Positions 1 to 8,561 of a stretch of DNA of 44,131 nucleotides are shown piece by piece. The stretch covers positions 1 to 44,131 of the forward strand of contig CAVSMB010000021.1 of assembly GCA_963728925.1 (NCBI GenBank), in the 5' to 3' direction. A program made the position numbers and the translations under genes. Numbering within the stretch: the first letter of the stretch is position 1; every line of letters starts with the position of its first letter. This DNA is from JBBPZA01 sp963728925. Lineage in GTDB: Bacteria > Actinomycetota > Thermoleophilia > Solirubrobacterales > Solirubrobacteraceae. The notes under the pieces are model-generated. The model was given only the letters and a program-made list of their open reading frames with translations, was not told the DNA's origin and did not search any database.

Positions 1-85
1 GCGGAAAGGAAGCAGCGCCCGGCGCTCGAAGAGTCTGAGAACCCTAGAGGGCGGCGTCTCGCGCGACGCCTGCTCGTCGTCGACC

Positions 86-586
86 TCAGCCCGTCTGGAG
101 GGCTGGTCGGAGAAGCGACGCCCTGCACTTCAGCGCGACCGCCCGTGCAGGCGGGGCTTCAACCGGTCTTGAGCAGACTCTGCAGACGGGCGAGCGGTGG
201 AGCGCGTCGACGGGCGGCTGCAGCGGGTCGGGGTCGCCGATGTCGACATCGCCGGTGCTGCCGGTCAGCGTGAACATTCAGGATGATGTCTGGGCGGCCG
301 CGCACGAGTACCAAGCGGCGGCCGGCCTGCCAGGCCCGGACGCTGGCGTTGACGATGTGTGCACGCCGGAGCAGTCCATGAAGGCGAGCTCGCGCAGGTC
401 GAGCACGGTGAGGTGCGCCAGGTGCTGAGACTCGCGCGGCGTCCCGTGCGAGCTGTGGTGCCGTCGCGATGTCCAGCTCGCCGACGACGTCGATCCAGGC
501 GGCGTTCGGGCCGCCGTGGGTCGTCGTGCAGGCGAAGGCGGGCGGCAGGGTATCCGCGTCCGGCCGGTTCTGATCAGGTAAGGCAT
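86..586 (-). pseudogene. Frame-broken STAS-domain protein (anti-sigma factor antagonist type)
   Basis: Reading the minus strand through three frames rebuilds one STAS domain. One frame gives AWIDVVGELDIATAPQLA, the next LTVLDLRELAFMDCSGVH, the next IVNASVRAWQAGRRLVLVRG, and the last MFTLTGSTGDVDI. These are the successive strands and helices of an anti-sigma-factor antagonist, with the DCSG motif at the usual phosphorylatable Ser. STAS proteins of this type act in the cytoplasm in partner-switching control of sigma factors. No single frame spans the domain: at least three shifts occur between about positions 430 and 277, of mixed sign, so this is either a decayed gene or poor sequence near the window end. 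No anti-sigma kinase or sigma factor is visible beside it. Family assignment is firm, function in this state is not. Confidence 0.7.
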
Positions 587-1032
587 GTCGACCTCCGGGG
601 TTGAGTGGACCCTCGGAAGTCAGGTCGTGCTGCGCGCGCCCCCGCGGCAGGCTTCACAATGGATGCCCTCCAACCCTTACGCTACTCCGCACTCCAAACG
701 GATCGGCGACGTTCCGTCCAGCCGCCGAACGCAGTTTGCGGAGCTCGCGGCCGTATCGCCCCGGTTATCGGCGATGTGTCGGTCGGCTGCGGAGAATGTC
801 GTCGTGGCCGAGGAGATCGGTCGGCGCGAGGATGCGCACATGATGTCCGGATCCTGCTGATTGCCGCATCGAGGAACGCCACGCCGAGCTGCTGCGCCGT
901 GGCCCGGTTGTGGCCCAAACCTCTCCGTGGCGCTGTCAGGACGTACCGGGCTTCCACGTCCCAGATCGGCTCCGACGTGCCGCGCTTGCAGGCTATTCGC
1001 GTCGATCGTCGCCCTCCGTCGTTTCTGTCGGC
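587..1032. other. No supportable gene
   Basis: Long open frames exist on both strands because GC is high, but none gives a recognisable protein, a start with a ribosome-binding site, or a conserved motif. The stretch lies between the broken STAS gene and a tRNA fragment and may be scar sequence. Confidence 0.5.
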
Positions 1033-1080
1033 GCGGCCTGTCACGCCGGAGGTCGCGGGTTCGAGTCCGTCGCTCCCGCT
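1033..1080 (+). tRNA. 3' fragment of tRNA-Asp (anticodon GTC)
   Basis: Positions 1034-1048 form an anticodon arm: CGGC, loop CTGTCAC with anticodon GTC at 1040-1042, GCCG. A T-arm follows with stem GCGGG (1055-1059) and loop TTCGAGT (1060-1066), then an acceptor 3' strand CGCTCCC (1071-1077) and discriminator G. This matches the 3' two-thirds of bacterial tRNA-Asp. The 5' acceptor strand GGGAGCG and D-arm are absent upstream, and the T-stem 3' strand lacks one C. It cannot fold as a functional tRNA. Such 3' fragments are typical scars of integrative elements that insert into tRNA genes. Confidence 0.75.
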
Positions 1081-1142
1081 CCTGTCGCAGCGCGGGGGGC
1101 GCGGTCCGCGGCCCCGATCTCCAACCGGCCTCGCCGCGGGTG

Positions 1143-1148
1143 TATGGT
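1143..1148 (+). promoter_or_regulatory. -10 box TATGGT ahead of GTG 1155
   Basis: TATGGT lies 6 nt before the GTG start of the secreted-protein remnant, with no Shine-Dalgarno sequence. The spacing repeats at several other genes in the window and implies a leaderless transcript. Confidence 0.4.
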
Positions 1149-1154
1149 CGCCTC

Positions 1155-1728
1155 GTGTCGCGCGCGGTGGCCATTGTTGGCACCGTAGGACTCGTCGCGC
1201 TGGTTGCGGCGGGCACCGCGCGGGCGCGTCCCGGCTACGTCCGGATCCAGCGGGAGGCAAGGGACGCACGCTCCGGATCTCCGTCTCGAGCGCCGGCGCG
1301 TCGGTCACCGAGTACGCGGTTCAGGGCGGGCCCACGCGCCGTGAACGGCGCGCTCCTGCGCTATGGCGACCGCAAGCTGTTCCTGCTCCGGCCCGCCGAG
1401 CGCAAGTACACGCGGATCGGCCTGGTCAGCGCGCTCGCGCAGGACGCACGCGAGCGAGAGATGGCGCGCAAGTCGCAGCCCGCGGTCGCTCGCGAGATCG
1501 CCGAGGAATCGCGTTCCGCGCCTCGCACAGCCGTGAAGCCGCCGCCGAAGATCGGCGGCTTCACCCGCACCAACTTGACGGGACGCTCGCGAGGCCGCGT
1601 CGCGAGACCCGGCCGACGTGAACCGCGGCGAGTTCACCCAGCACACGATCGCCGCGATCGCGACCGACAGCGGCGGTCAGACCGCTGTCGCGACGATCAC
1701 GGTCCGCGTCGGCATCCTGATCTACTGA
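1155..1728 (+). pseudogene. Decayed secreted protein, family unknown
   Basis: GTG 1155 opens a plausible signal peptide (VSRAVAIVGTVGLVALVAAG, then TARA). The protein then has to be followed through other frames: TLRISVSSAGASVTEYAVQG, then AVNGALLRYGDRKLFLLRPA and PPPKIGGFTRTNLTG, and finally VNRGEFTQHTIAAIATDSGG to a TGA at 1726-1728. The pieces run in order and look like one exported protein with a beta-rich body, but at least three frame changes separate them. It ends 3 nt before the next secreted-protein gene, so the two were probably co-transcribed. I do not recognise the family. Confidence 0.5.
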
Positions 1729-1731
1729 GCC

Positions 1732-3542
1732 ATGACGAGTGTCGTGAATCTCGTCCGGCCCTCGACTGGTGATGGTCGCCTGCGCCGGGATCTCGCACCC
1801 GCACTGATCCGCGTCACAGTGGTAGCGCTGCTGGGGATGTTCCTCGCTGGCGCCTCCCCGGCTCACGCCACGGACTGGCGGAAGATGAACAACCGTCAGC
1901 TGAGTCCCTGGCCCATCCTCAGCGGCCGAGCGGCAAGTTCCAGTACAGAACCTACGTCGGAAGCGCGTCGGCCTACGGCGAGTCGGTCATCGGTGCGTCG
2001 TTGATCATGCAGGCCAACCGGACCGGCGATCGACGGGCGTTGAGAACCGCTGTTCGCGCCCTCACGTATGTCGTGCGCCGCACATCTCCGAGAAGCCGGC
2101 TGAGGTCGGTCTTCGAGGCCGGGGCGGTCGCGGCGGCCTACAACCTGCTCAGGGCGAGGCAGCCTGCCGCGTTCGCCCTCGTCAAGAAGGAGTGGGCGGC
2201 GTGGATGAGGCGAGTGAAGACGCTCCGGATCCAGCGGTACGACTTGGTCAGCAACAAGTCCGTCGTCGAGGCGGTGGCGATTCTCGAGCTTCTCGATTCG
2301 AGGGTGCGCTCGAGCGATGCCACGACGATCGTCGGCAATCGGAAGCGGGCTCGGAAGCTGGCCACTCGTCTCCTGCTCAGGCGCGTGCCGGATCTGAGGG
2401 CGACGGACGCGCTGATCATGTCCGATCGGATCGACTATCCGCTCGCCTACCACGCGCTGTCGATGGCCTTCTACGCCCGTGCCGCTCACCTTCTCGGGAA
2501 GTCGGCTCCGCCGGTGATCCGCCGGACCGTGGTGCGGCTGGCCGAAGCTTCGCTGGAGCTGACGGCCCCGGATGGGGAGACGGCGTACAACGGGCATTCA
2601 CAGGATCAGGTCTGGACCCTGACCGGCACGGTCTACGGGGCCAGTGAGGCGGCTCGGTACGCCCCCGCGAAGGCGCCGGCCTTCCTGGCGCTGGCGGAGC
2701 GCGCGCTCGGCCGGATGGCCGACCGCTATCCCGTCACCTCCGGCGGCCAGCTGATGGTTCCGGCGATGGTCTCACAGCCGCTGTCTCTCTACCGCGGGGC
2801 GCTGGACCGGTACGCCAACGGCGTGTCGTACGCCGGACTGGCGGCGATGTTCCTCGGCCGGGCAGTCGAGGACGGGCCGAACGTTCCCTCGCGGGTGTCT
2901 TCCGGGATACCCGCTGACGAGCCGCGGTTCGCCGCGGCGCTCTCGCAGGAGAACGGGCGGTTCGCGGTCGTGCGTCGTGGAGACCTCTGGTTCGCGGTCA
3001 AGGGGAAGCGCGCCGGCCGGAGCCAGTGGAGCGCGGACTATCGCTACGACTTCGGTCTGGTGGTGGCCAAGCGGCTGGAGGGCGGATCCTGGCGCGACGT
3101 CGCGCCCATCAAGCCGCGCACGACCGGCACCCAGCCGGTCAGCGCCGGTCCGGTGGTCCAGATCGGCGGCCGCACCGGGTTCCCGGCCGGCGAGCTGGAG
3201 GTCTCGCCCGACGGTTCGGTCGAGATTCGCGGCGGGTACTTCGCGGCGGACGGATCGCTGCTGCGGACCGCGACGTTCCGCTACCAGCCGGTGGAGGGCT
3301 GTGTCGTCCTGACGACCGATGCTCGGGCCGGCGAGACCTACCTCGTCGGCGCCTTCTTCACAGGGACGCCACGGATGGAGGGACTCGCGATCCGGGACGG
3401 TCGTTCTGAGCTGCGGCTCGATCGCCCGTTCTCCGTCCGCGTGACCGGTCCCTATCCCTCCGCCGTGCAGCTGGGCCTCAAACTGGCGCGCGCTGTCGTG
3501 AACGTTCGCTCCGACGGGAGTCTGCGGGCGGAGTACTGCTAG
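1732..3542 (+). CDS. Secreted lyase-like protein, one frameshift
   Basis: ATG 1732 gives a twin-arginine-free signal peptide (core VTVVALLGMFLAG, cleavage near SPAHA) and mature start TDWRKMNNRQLS. The frame is lost at about 1900-1925 and resumes in the next frame as GKFQYRTYVGSASAYGESVI, staying open to the TAG at 3540-3542. Restoring one base gives 603 residues. The first half is helical (alanine- and arginine-rich repeats with AYHALSMAFYARAAH), the second half beta-rich with RFAVVRRGDLWFAVKGKRAG and FPAGELEVSPDGSVEIRGGY. This helical toroid plus beta-sandwich arrangement is like heparinase II/III or alginate-lyase-type polysaccharide lyases, but I see no certain catalytic set, so substrate is unknown. 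Its stop codon shares the tetranucleotide CTAG with the opposing GGT remnant. Confidence 0.5.
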
Positions 3543-3960
3543 CGGTTCGGAGTCCCCGCCGGCCGTGCGACGAGCGCGCTCCCCCACCTCGATGGAAGGG
3601 CTCAGCGGCGGCGAGGACGAGGCCGCGCCCGACGAGCTCGATCCCGGTGGCCGCGCCGATGTACTGCGCGGACGGCGGGTCGGTCGTCGGCTTGAGCACC
3701 TGGCCGCGAGCCTCGAGCGCCGCCTGTTGGGGCGTCTGCAGCGGTGCCGCCTCGGACTGCGTGGTGGCGGCATTGCGCTGGCTGAGCCGCGGCGCGGCGA
3801 TCGCCTCGGGCGGCGAGATCGGCGAGCGTCATGACACCGGGCCGTACGGCGCGCGTCGCGCCGGTCCGAAGCGACGGGCGCTGGACGGCGTCGACGATCG
3901 CCTGCGCGAGAGGGCCCGCGTAGAACGCGCCCGGTCCGCGCGGAGGCGAACGTAGCGACC
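3539..3960 (-). pseudogene. Gamma-glutamyltransferase remnant, middle and N-terminus missing
   Basis: The minus strand encodes AFYAGPLAQAIVDAVQ and GVMTLADLAA, the FYxGPxAxxI and GxMTxxDLAxY segments of the large subunit of gamma-glutamyltransferases. It then jumps directly at about 3800 to IAAPRLSQRNAATTQSEAAP and TPQQAALEARGQ, IGAATGIELVGRG, AAAEPFHRGGG, the C-terminal end of the small subunit. The catalytic Thr region and roughly half the enzyme are gone between these parts, and nothing N-terminal to AFYAGP is present. A last one-base shift in a run of C (about 3580-3585) must be restored to read SALVARPAGTPNR to the TAG at 3541-3539. Intact homologues are autoprocessing periplasmic enzymes of about 550-600 residues that cleave glutathione-type gamma-glutamyl bonds. 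This copy cannot be active. Confidence 0.65.
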
Positions 3961-4020
3961 GGGAGCACCGGGCGAAGAGATTCCGTGCGCGTCGGGCCCG
4001 TGCATGATCGAATGCGACCC

Positions 4021-4752
4021 ATGAGCGGACGCACGACCCGCCAGGAGGACGTGCGTCGGGCCGTGCTCGCGGAGATCCTCGACGGCTCGCTGGCGCCGGG
4101 AAGCAAGCTCCCGAACGAGGACGCCCTCGCCGAGCGCTTCGGCGTCAGCCGCGCGACCGTCCGGGAGGCGCTGCGCAGCCTGATCACCGCCAACTACCTC
4201 ACCCGCCGCCACGGCCACGGCACGTTCGTCAGCTACACGCCGGTCAGCCGCCACGCGCTCGACACAACCGTCAGCTACACGGCGATGATCCGCCAGGCCG
4301 GCTTCGAGCCCACCGAGCAGATGCTGAGCAAGGTGCTGCGCGAGGCGACCGAGGAGGAGGTCGAGCGCCTCGGGATCGGGTCGACCGCCTCGGTCGTCGC
4401 CGTCGAGCGCGTTCGCCTCGCCGACGGCCGGCCGGTGATCGCGTCGCTCGACCGCATCCCCATCGCCCTGCTGCCCGGCGACGCCCTCGACCACCTCGAC
4501 GCCTCCCTGTACGTGATGCTCGAGTGGGCGGGCGCGCAGGTCCGCTTCGCCACCGCGCGTCTGGTCCCCGTGCTGGCGACGACCCGGCTCGCGAAGCTGC
4601 TCGAGGTGAGCCGCACCAGCCCGCTCCTGCACATCGAGCAGGTGGACGTGGCGGCCGACGGCCAGCCGGTGATGTTCTCCAGCGAGTGGCACGTGCCCGA
4701 CGCCTTCGAGCTCGTGGTCAATCGCCGGGCTCCGGAGGACGCCGGCCGCTGA
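4021..4752 (+). CDS. GntR-family transcriptional regulator, HutC/UTRA type
   Basis: 243 residues from ATG 4021 (upstream starts at GTG 3985 or ATG 4012 would add 3-12 unconserved residues). Residues about 10-75 are a GntR winged helix with LPNEDALAERFGVSRATVRE as the recognition region and HGHGTFV as the wing. Residues about 90-235 form a UTRA ligand-binding domain (VVAVERVRLADGRPVIASLD, SPLLHIEQVDVAADGQPVMF). HutC-type members are cytoplasmic repressors released by a small metabolite. It stands alone between the GGT remnant (opposite strand) and the cyclase-type regulator 220 nt downstream, so the target is not obvious from context. Length and motifs are complete. Confidence 0.85.
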   Translation: MSGRTTRQEDVRRAVLAEILDGSLAPGSKLPNEDALAERFGVSRATVREALRSLITANYLTRRHGHGTFVSYTPVSRHALDTTVSYTAMIRQAGFEPTEQMLSKVLREATEEEVERLGIGSTASVVAVERVRLADGRPVIASLDRIPIALLPGDALDHLDASLYVMLEWAGAQVRFATARLVPVLATTRLAKLLEVSRTSPLLHIEQVDVAADGQPVMFSSEWHVPDAFELVVNRRAPEDAGR

Positions 4753-4972
4753 CGGAGCGAGCCGGGGGCTCGCGGCACTGAGACAGCGGGCCGGGCTCGC
4801 GCCACTGAACGTCGAGGCCACCGGGGCCGTAATCGTCAGCGCCCAGCCGTTCGCTCGAGATCTTCTTCACGACCCGGGAAGGATCTCGTCGCCCGGGGGT
4901 CTTAGGGGCCATGAGCGCTATTCGTCTGACGTCTAACGTTAAGGACCTGACCCTGCGATCCACGGTGGTGAC

Positions 4973-7900
4973 GTGATGAACGCGGCGGCCCTGGCGATTG
5001 CCGGCACAGGCTCCGAGCTTGAGCTGCGCGGCGAGCGAAAGCAGGTGACGGTGCTGTTCGTCGACGTGACGGGTTCGATGGCCCTGACCGAGCGAAGCGA
5101 TCCGGAGGACTGGCGGGCGGTCATGGACCGCTTCTTCTCGATCCTGTCGGAGGGCGTGCGTCGCTTCGGGGGAACGGTCGACAAGTTCACCGGGGACGGG
5201 ATCTGCGCCCTTTTCGGCGCCCCGGTCGCCCACGAGGACCATGCGCAGCGGGCATGTCACGCGGCCCTGCATCTGCAGCGCGAGCTCGACACCTACGCGG
5301 CGGAGCTGCGCCACGGGCGGGGGCTCGGCTTCGCGGTCCGGATGGGCCTGCACTCCGGCGAAGTGGTGGTCGGGGCGATCGGCGAGGACGTCGGCATCGA
5401 GTACACGGCGTTCGGCCACGCCGTGGGGCTCGCCCAGCGCATGGAGCAGCTGGCCGAGCCGGGGAAGGTCTACCTCAGCGAGGCCACCGCGTGGCTTGCC
5501 GCCGGACACTTCACCCTCGCCGACCTTGGCGAGTTCTGGGTCAGGGGAGCGAGTCGCGCGCTGCGGGTGCACGAGCTCACCGGCGTGGGCGCGGCCCGCG
5601 GACGGCTCGACGTCTCGAGCGCACGGGGGTTCTCGCGCTTCGTCGGGCGCGACGCGGAGCTGCGCATGCTCGAGCGGGCGTTCGACGGTGGAGGGCAGCT
5701 GGTGGGTGTCGTGGGCGAGGCCGGGGTCGGCAAGAGCCGGCTCTGTCACGAGTTCGCCGAGCGCAAGCGGGCGCAGGGCATCCCCGTCTACCACCTCACC
5801 GGCCAGGCGCACGCGCGGTCCGTCCCGCTGCTGCCCGTCCTCCAGTTCCTGCGCGACTACTTCGAGATCGGCGAGCACGACTCCGACGAGACGTCACGCG
5901 AGCGGATCGCCGGCAAGCTGGCGCTCCTGGACGAGAGCTTCGCCGACGACGCGGCCCTGCTCTTCGACTTCCTCGCCGTTCCCGATCCCGAGCGCCTGCT
6001 GCCGAGGATGGACCCGGAGGCGCGCCAGCGCCGGCTCCTGGGCCTGATGACGCGGCTCACCAGCGCCGAGGCCGCGCGTGCGCCCGGCGTGACCGTGGTC
6101 GAGGACCTGCACTGGCTCGACCCGGCGAGCGAGGCGTTCCTCGCGAACCTGGTGGAGGCTCTGCAGGGGACCAGGAGCCTCGTGGTGGTCAACTTCCGCC
6201 CGGGCTACCACGCGCCGTGGCTGTCGCGGTCCTCGTACCGCCCGATCGCGCTCGCCCCGCTCCGCAACGGGGCGGTCGAGCAGCTGCTGGCCGAGCTCTT
6301 CGGCTCCGATCCTTCGCTCGCCGGCATGGTGGAGCTCGTGCGCGAGCGGACCCGTGGCAATCCCTTCTTCGTCGAGGAGCTCGTCCACTCGCTGGTCGAA
6401 TCGGGCGGCCTGGAGGGCGAGCGAGGCGCGTACCGGCTCGCCGCGCCCGTGGGGGACGTGGTCGTGCCGGCCACCGTGCAGGCCGTCCTCGGCGCGCGCA
6501 TCGATCGGCTCGGGTGGCGCGAGAAGACCGTGCTGGAGGCGGCCGCGGTGATCGGCGAGGAGTTCCACGGGGCCATCCTCGAGCGCGTCCTGGACTTCGC
6601 GCCGACCGAGCTCGATGCCGCCCTGCGCGCGCTCGTGGCGGACGAGCTGGTCTTCGAGCAGGAGCTCCACCCCGAGGTGCGCTACGCGTTCAAGCACCCG
6701 CTGACCCGCGAAGTGGCCTACGCCTCGCAGCTCTCCGAGCGGCGCGCCCCGGTCCACGCCGCGATCGCGCGAGCGATCGCGGCGCAGCACGCCGAGCGGC
6801 TCGACGAGCGCGCGGCGCTCATCGCCGGGCACTGGGAGGCCGCCGGCGACCGGCTCGGCGCGGCGCGCTGGCACGCGCGGGCCGGCGGCTGGGCTCACAC
6901 CAACGATCCGGCCAGGGCCCTGCGGCACTGGCGCAAGGTCCGCGAGCTCACCGATCCTCTCCCGGAGTCGGCGGAGACGAGGTCGCTGGCGCTAGAGTCG
7001 CGGTTCGCCTGGTTGAACTGCGGCCGGCGACTCGGCATCGCGCGCGGAGAGGCGAGGGCCGTGTTCAAGGAGGCGGAGCGGATCGCCTGCGAGAACGGCG
7101 ACGTCGGCTCGCGGGCGCTGCTGCTCGCGGTCTACGGGGCCATCAGGGGCATGGGCGGAGGCGAGGTACGTGAGTGGGCGGGGCTTGCCCGCCGAGCGAT
7201 CGTGCTCGCCGAGGAGTCCGGTGACGCGGCGCTCTACGTCGCCATCGCGCCCGCGGCCATGGCCTTCTTCCGCACCGGCGAGTACCGCGAGAGCATGGCG
7301 ATCTGCGATCGCGCGCTCGAGCTGGCCGACGGCGACCACACCGTGGGGGCCGGCATCGGCGTCGGCTGCCCCTCCGCGTTCTGCCACGGCCTGAAGGGCC
7401 TCAACCTCGTCGAGCTCGGCCGGCTCGAGGAGGCACGCGACCAGCTCGAGCAAGGCGCCGAGCTCGGCCGCCGGCACGGGGACATGGAGACGGTCGGCTA
7501 CATCGACATGTGGTCCGCCTGGCTCGCGTACCTGAGCGGCGAGCCCGAGGCCCTGCTCGTCCACGCCCAGCGGGCGGTGGAGATCGCGGAGCGGATCGGG
7601 GACTCGTTCTCTCGCGCCTCCGCGTGGTACTTCCTGGGGCTGGGCGAGCGGACGCGAGGCAGGTGGCGCGCAGCGACCGTGGCGCTCGAACGCTCGGCGG
7701 CGATCACGACGCAGGCCCGCACCGGAGCGGATCAAGACCCCTTCCGCCTCGCGCTGCTCGGTGAGTCCCACCTCGGGCTCGGCGATCCGGAGCGGGCGCG
7801 CGCCCTCGTCCTGGAGGGTCTCGAGCTCGCCCGTGCCCGCGGCGACCGCGTCTATGAGACCCACGCGAGCCTGGCGCTGGCCCGCGTGCTGCTCGCCTCA

Positions 7901-8137
7901 CCCGGCCCCGGCACGGGGGCGCAGGTCGAGGCGGCGCTCGCCCGAGCGCTCGAGCTGGCGCACAGCGCAGGGGCGAAATCGTTCGTGCCACTGGTCCACG
8001 TCGAGCTCGCCGAGCTCGCGCGCCAGGGCGGCGATCAGGAGCGGTGCGGGCGCGAGCTGCACGCGGCCCATCGCGGCTTCACGGAGATCGGCGCGACCGG
8101 CCACGCCGAGCGCTGCGGTGACATGCTCCGAGAATGA
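4973..8137 (+). CDS. Class III cyclase-like domain + AAA ATPase + TPR regulator
   Basis: 1054 residues from GTG 4973 (ATG 4976 is next). Residues 22-200 are a class III nucleotidyl-cyclase homology domain: VTVLFVDVTGS with metal Asp31 and KFTGDGICALFGAP with metal Asp75 are present. Where catalytic members have GDxVNxAxR, this protein reads GHAVGLAQR (148-156), so the transition-state Asn is Gly and only the Arg remains. Residues about 222-500 are a signalling ATPase module: Walker A GEAGVGKS (248-255), Walker B VTVVEDLHWLD (373-383). The rest is a long helical TPR-like array. There is no membrane segment, so it is cytoplasmic. Its TGA overlaps the next gene's ATG (ATGA), so it is translationally coupled to the dehydrogenase and synthetase that follow and is likely their regulator or sensor. 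Confidence 0.85.
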   Translation: MMNAAALAIAGTGSELELRGERKQVTVLFVDVTGSMALTERSDPEDWRAVMDRFFSILSEGVRRFGGTVDKFTGDGICALFGAPVAHEDHAQRACHAALHLQRELDTYAAELRHGRGLGFAVRMGLHSGEVVVGAIGEDVGIEYTAFGHAVGLAQRMEQLAEPGKVYLSEATAWLAAGHFTLADLGEFWVRGASRALRVHELTGVGAARGRLDVSSARGFSRFVGRDAELRMLERAFDGGGQLVGVVGEAGVGKSRLCHEFAERKRAQGIPVYHLTGQAHARSVPLLPVLQFLRDYFEIGEHDSDETSRERIAGKLALLDESFADDAALLFDFLAVPDPERLLPRMDPEARQRRLLGLMTRLTSAEAARAPGVTVVEDLHWLDPASEAFLANLVEALQGTRSLVVVNFRPGYHAPWLSRSSYRPIALAPLRNGAVEQLLAELFGSDPSLAGMVELVRERTRGNPFFVEELVHSLVESGGLEGERGAYRLAAPVGDVVVPATVQAVLGARIDRLGWREKTVLEAAAVIGEEFHGAILERVLDFAPTELDAALRALVADELVFEQELHPEVRYAFKHPLTREVAYASQLSERRAPVHAAIARAIAAQHAERLDERAALIAGHWEAAGDRLGAARWHARAGGWAHTNDPARALRHWRKVRELTDPLPESAETRSLALESRFAWLNCGRRLGIARGEARAVFKEAERIACENGDVGSRALLLAVYGAIRGMGGGEVREWAGLARRAIVLAEESGDAALYVAIAPAAMAFFRTGEYRESMAICDRALELADGDHTVGAGIGVGCPSAFCHGLKGLNLVELGRLEEARDQLEQGAELGRRHGDMETVGYIDMWSAWLAYLSGEPEALLVHAQRAVEIAERIGDSFSRASAWYFLGLGERTRGRWRAATVALERSAAITTQARTGADQDPFRLALLGESHLGLGDPERARALVLEGLELARARGDRVYETHASLALARVLLASPGPGTGAQVEAALARALELAHSAGAKSFVPLVHVELAELARQGGDQERCGRELHAAHRGFTEIGATGHAERCGDMLRE

Positions 8138-8561
8138 GCATCGTCGACAGCCTCCGCCTCGACGGCAAGGTCGCCATCGTCACCGGCGCCTCGTCGGGGC
8201 TCGGCGTCGACTTCGCCGACGCGCTCGCGGAAGCCGGCGCCGACGTCGCCGTCTGCGCGCGCGTCGCGCAGCCCGGTCGCGTCGACGTGCTCGTCAACAA
8301 CGCGGGCATCGGGACCGCCGCGCCCGCTACGCGCGAGGACCCCGAGGACTTCCGGCGGGTCATCGACATCAACCTCATGGGCTCCTACTGGATGGCCCAG
8401 GCGTGCGGCCGGGCGATGAAGGAGGGCGGGAGCATCGTCAACATCGGCAGCGTGGCGAGGCCCGCGAGCTCGCGGCCGCGCTGCTCTTCCTCACCAGCGA
8501 CGCCTCGTCCTACATCACCGGCGTCGCGCTCCCCGTCGACGGCGGGCTGCTGACGACGTGA
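8134..8561 (+). pseudogene. Short-chain dehydrogenase with two internal deletions
   Basis: Starts at ATG 8134 inside the stop of the preceding gene. The N-terminus is a normal SDR Rossmann fold: VAIVTGASSGLGVDFADAL (TGxxxGxG) and VDVLVNNAGIG (NNAG). Between AVCAR and VAQPGRVD about 25 residues expected of the fold are absent in frame (about 8260). After GSIVNIGSV (about 8455) the next recognisable segment, ELAAALLFLTSDASSYITGV, lies in another frame and ends the protein with ALPVDGGLLTT at TGA 8559-8561. The skipped part contains the catalytic YxxxK, so the encoded product could not be an active oxidoreductase. Family members are about 250 residues and reduce or oxidise alcohol/ketone groups with NAD(P). 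Both gene ends, including overlaps with the neighbours, are intact. Confidence 0.75.

Noticed and set aside
605..1621. Long open frame of 338 codons on the plus strand
   Set aside because: It runs through the tRNA fragment, is Arg/Pro-rich and has no fold-like segments except a short piece of the secreted-protein remnant; a GC-driven open frame.
3985..4020. GTG 3985 as start of the GntR gene
   Set aside because: The first 12 residues are unlike the family and ATG 4021 places the winged helix at its normal distance from the N-terminus.
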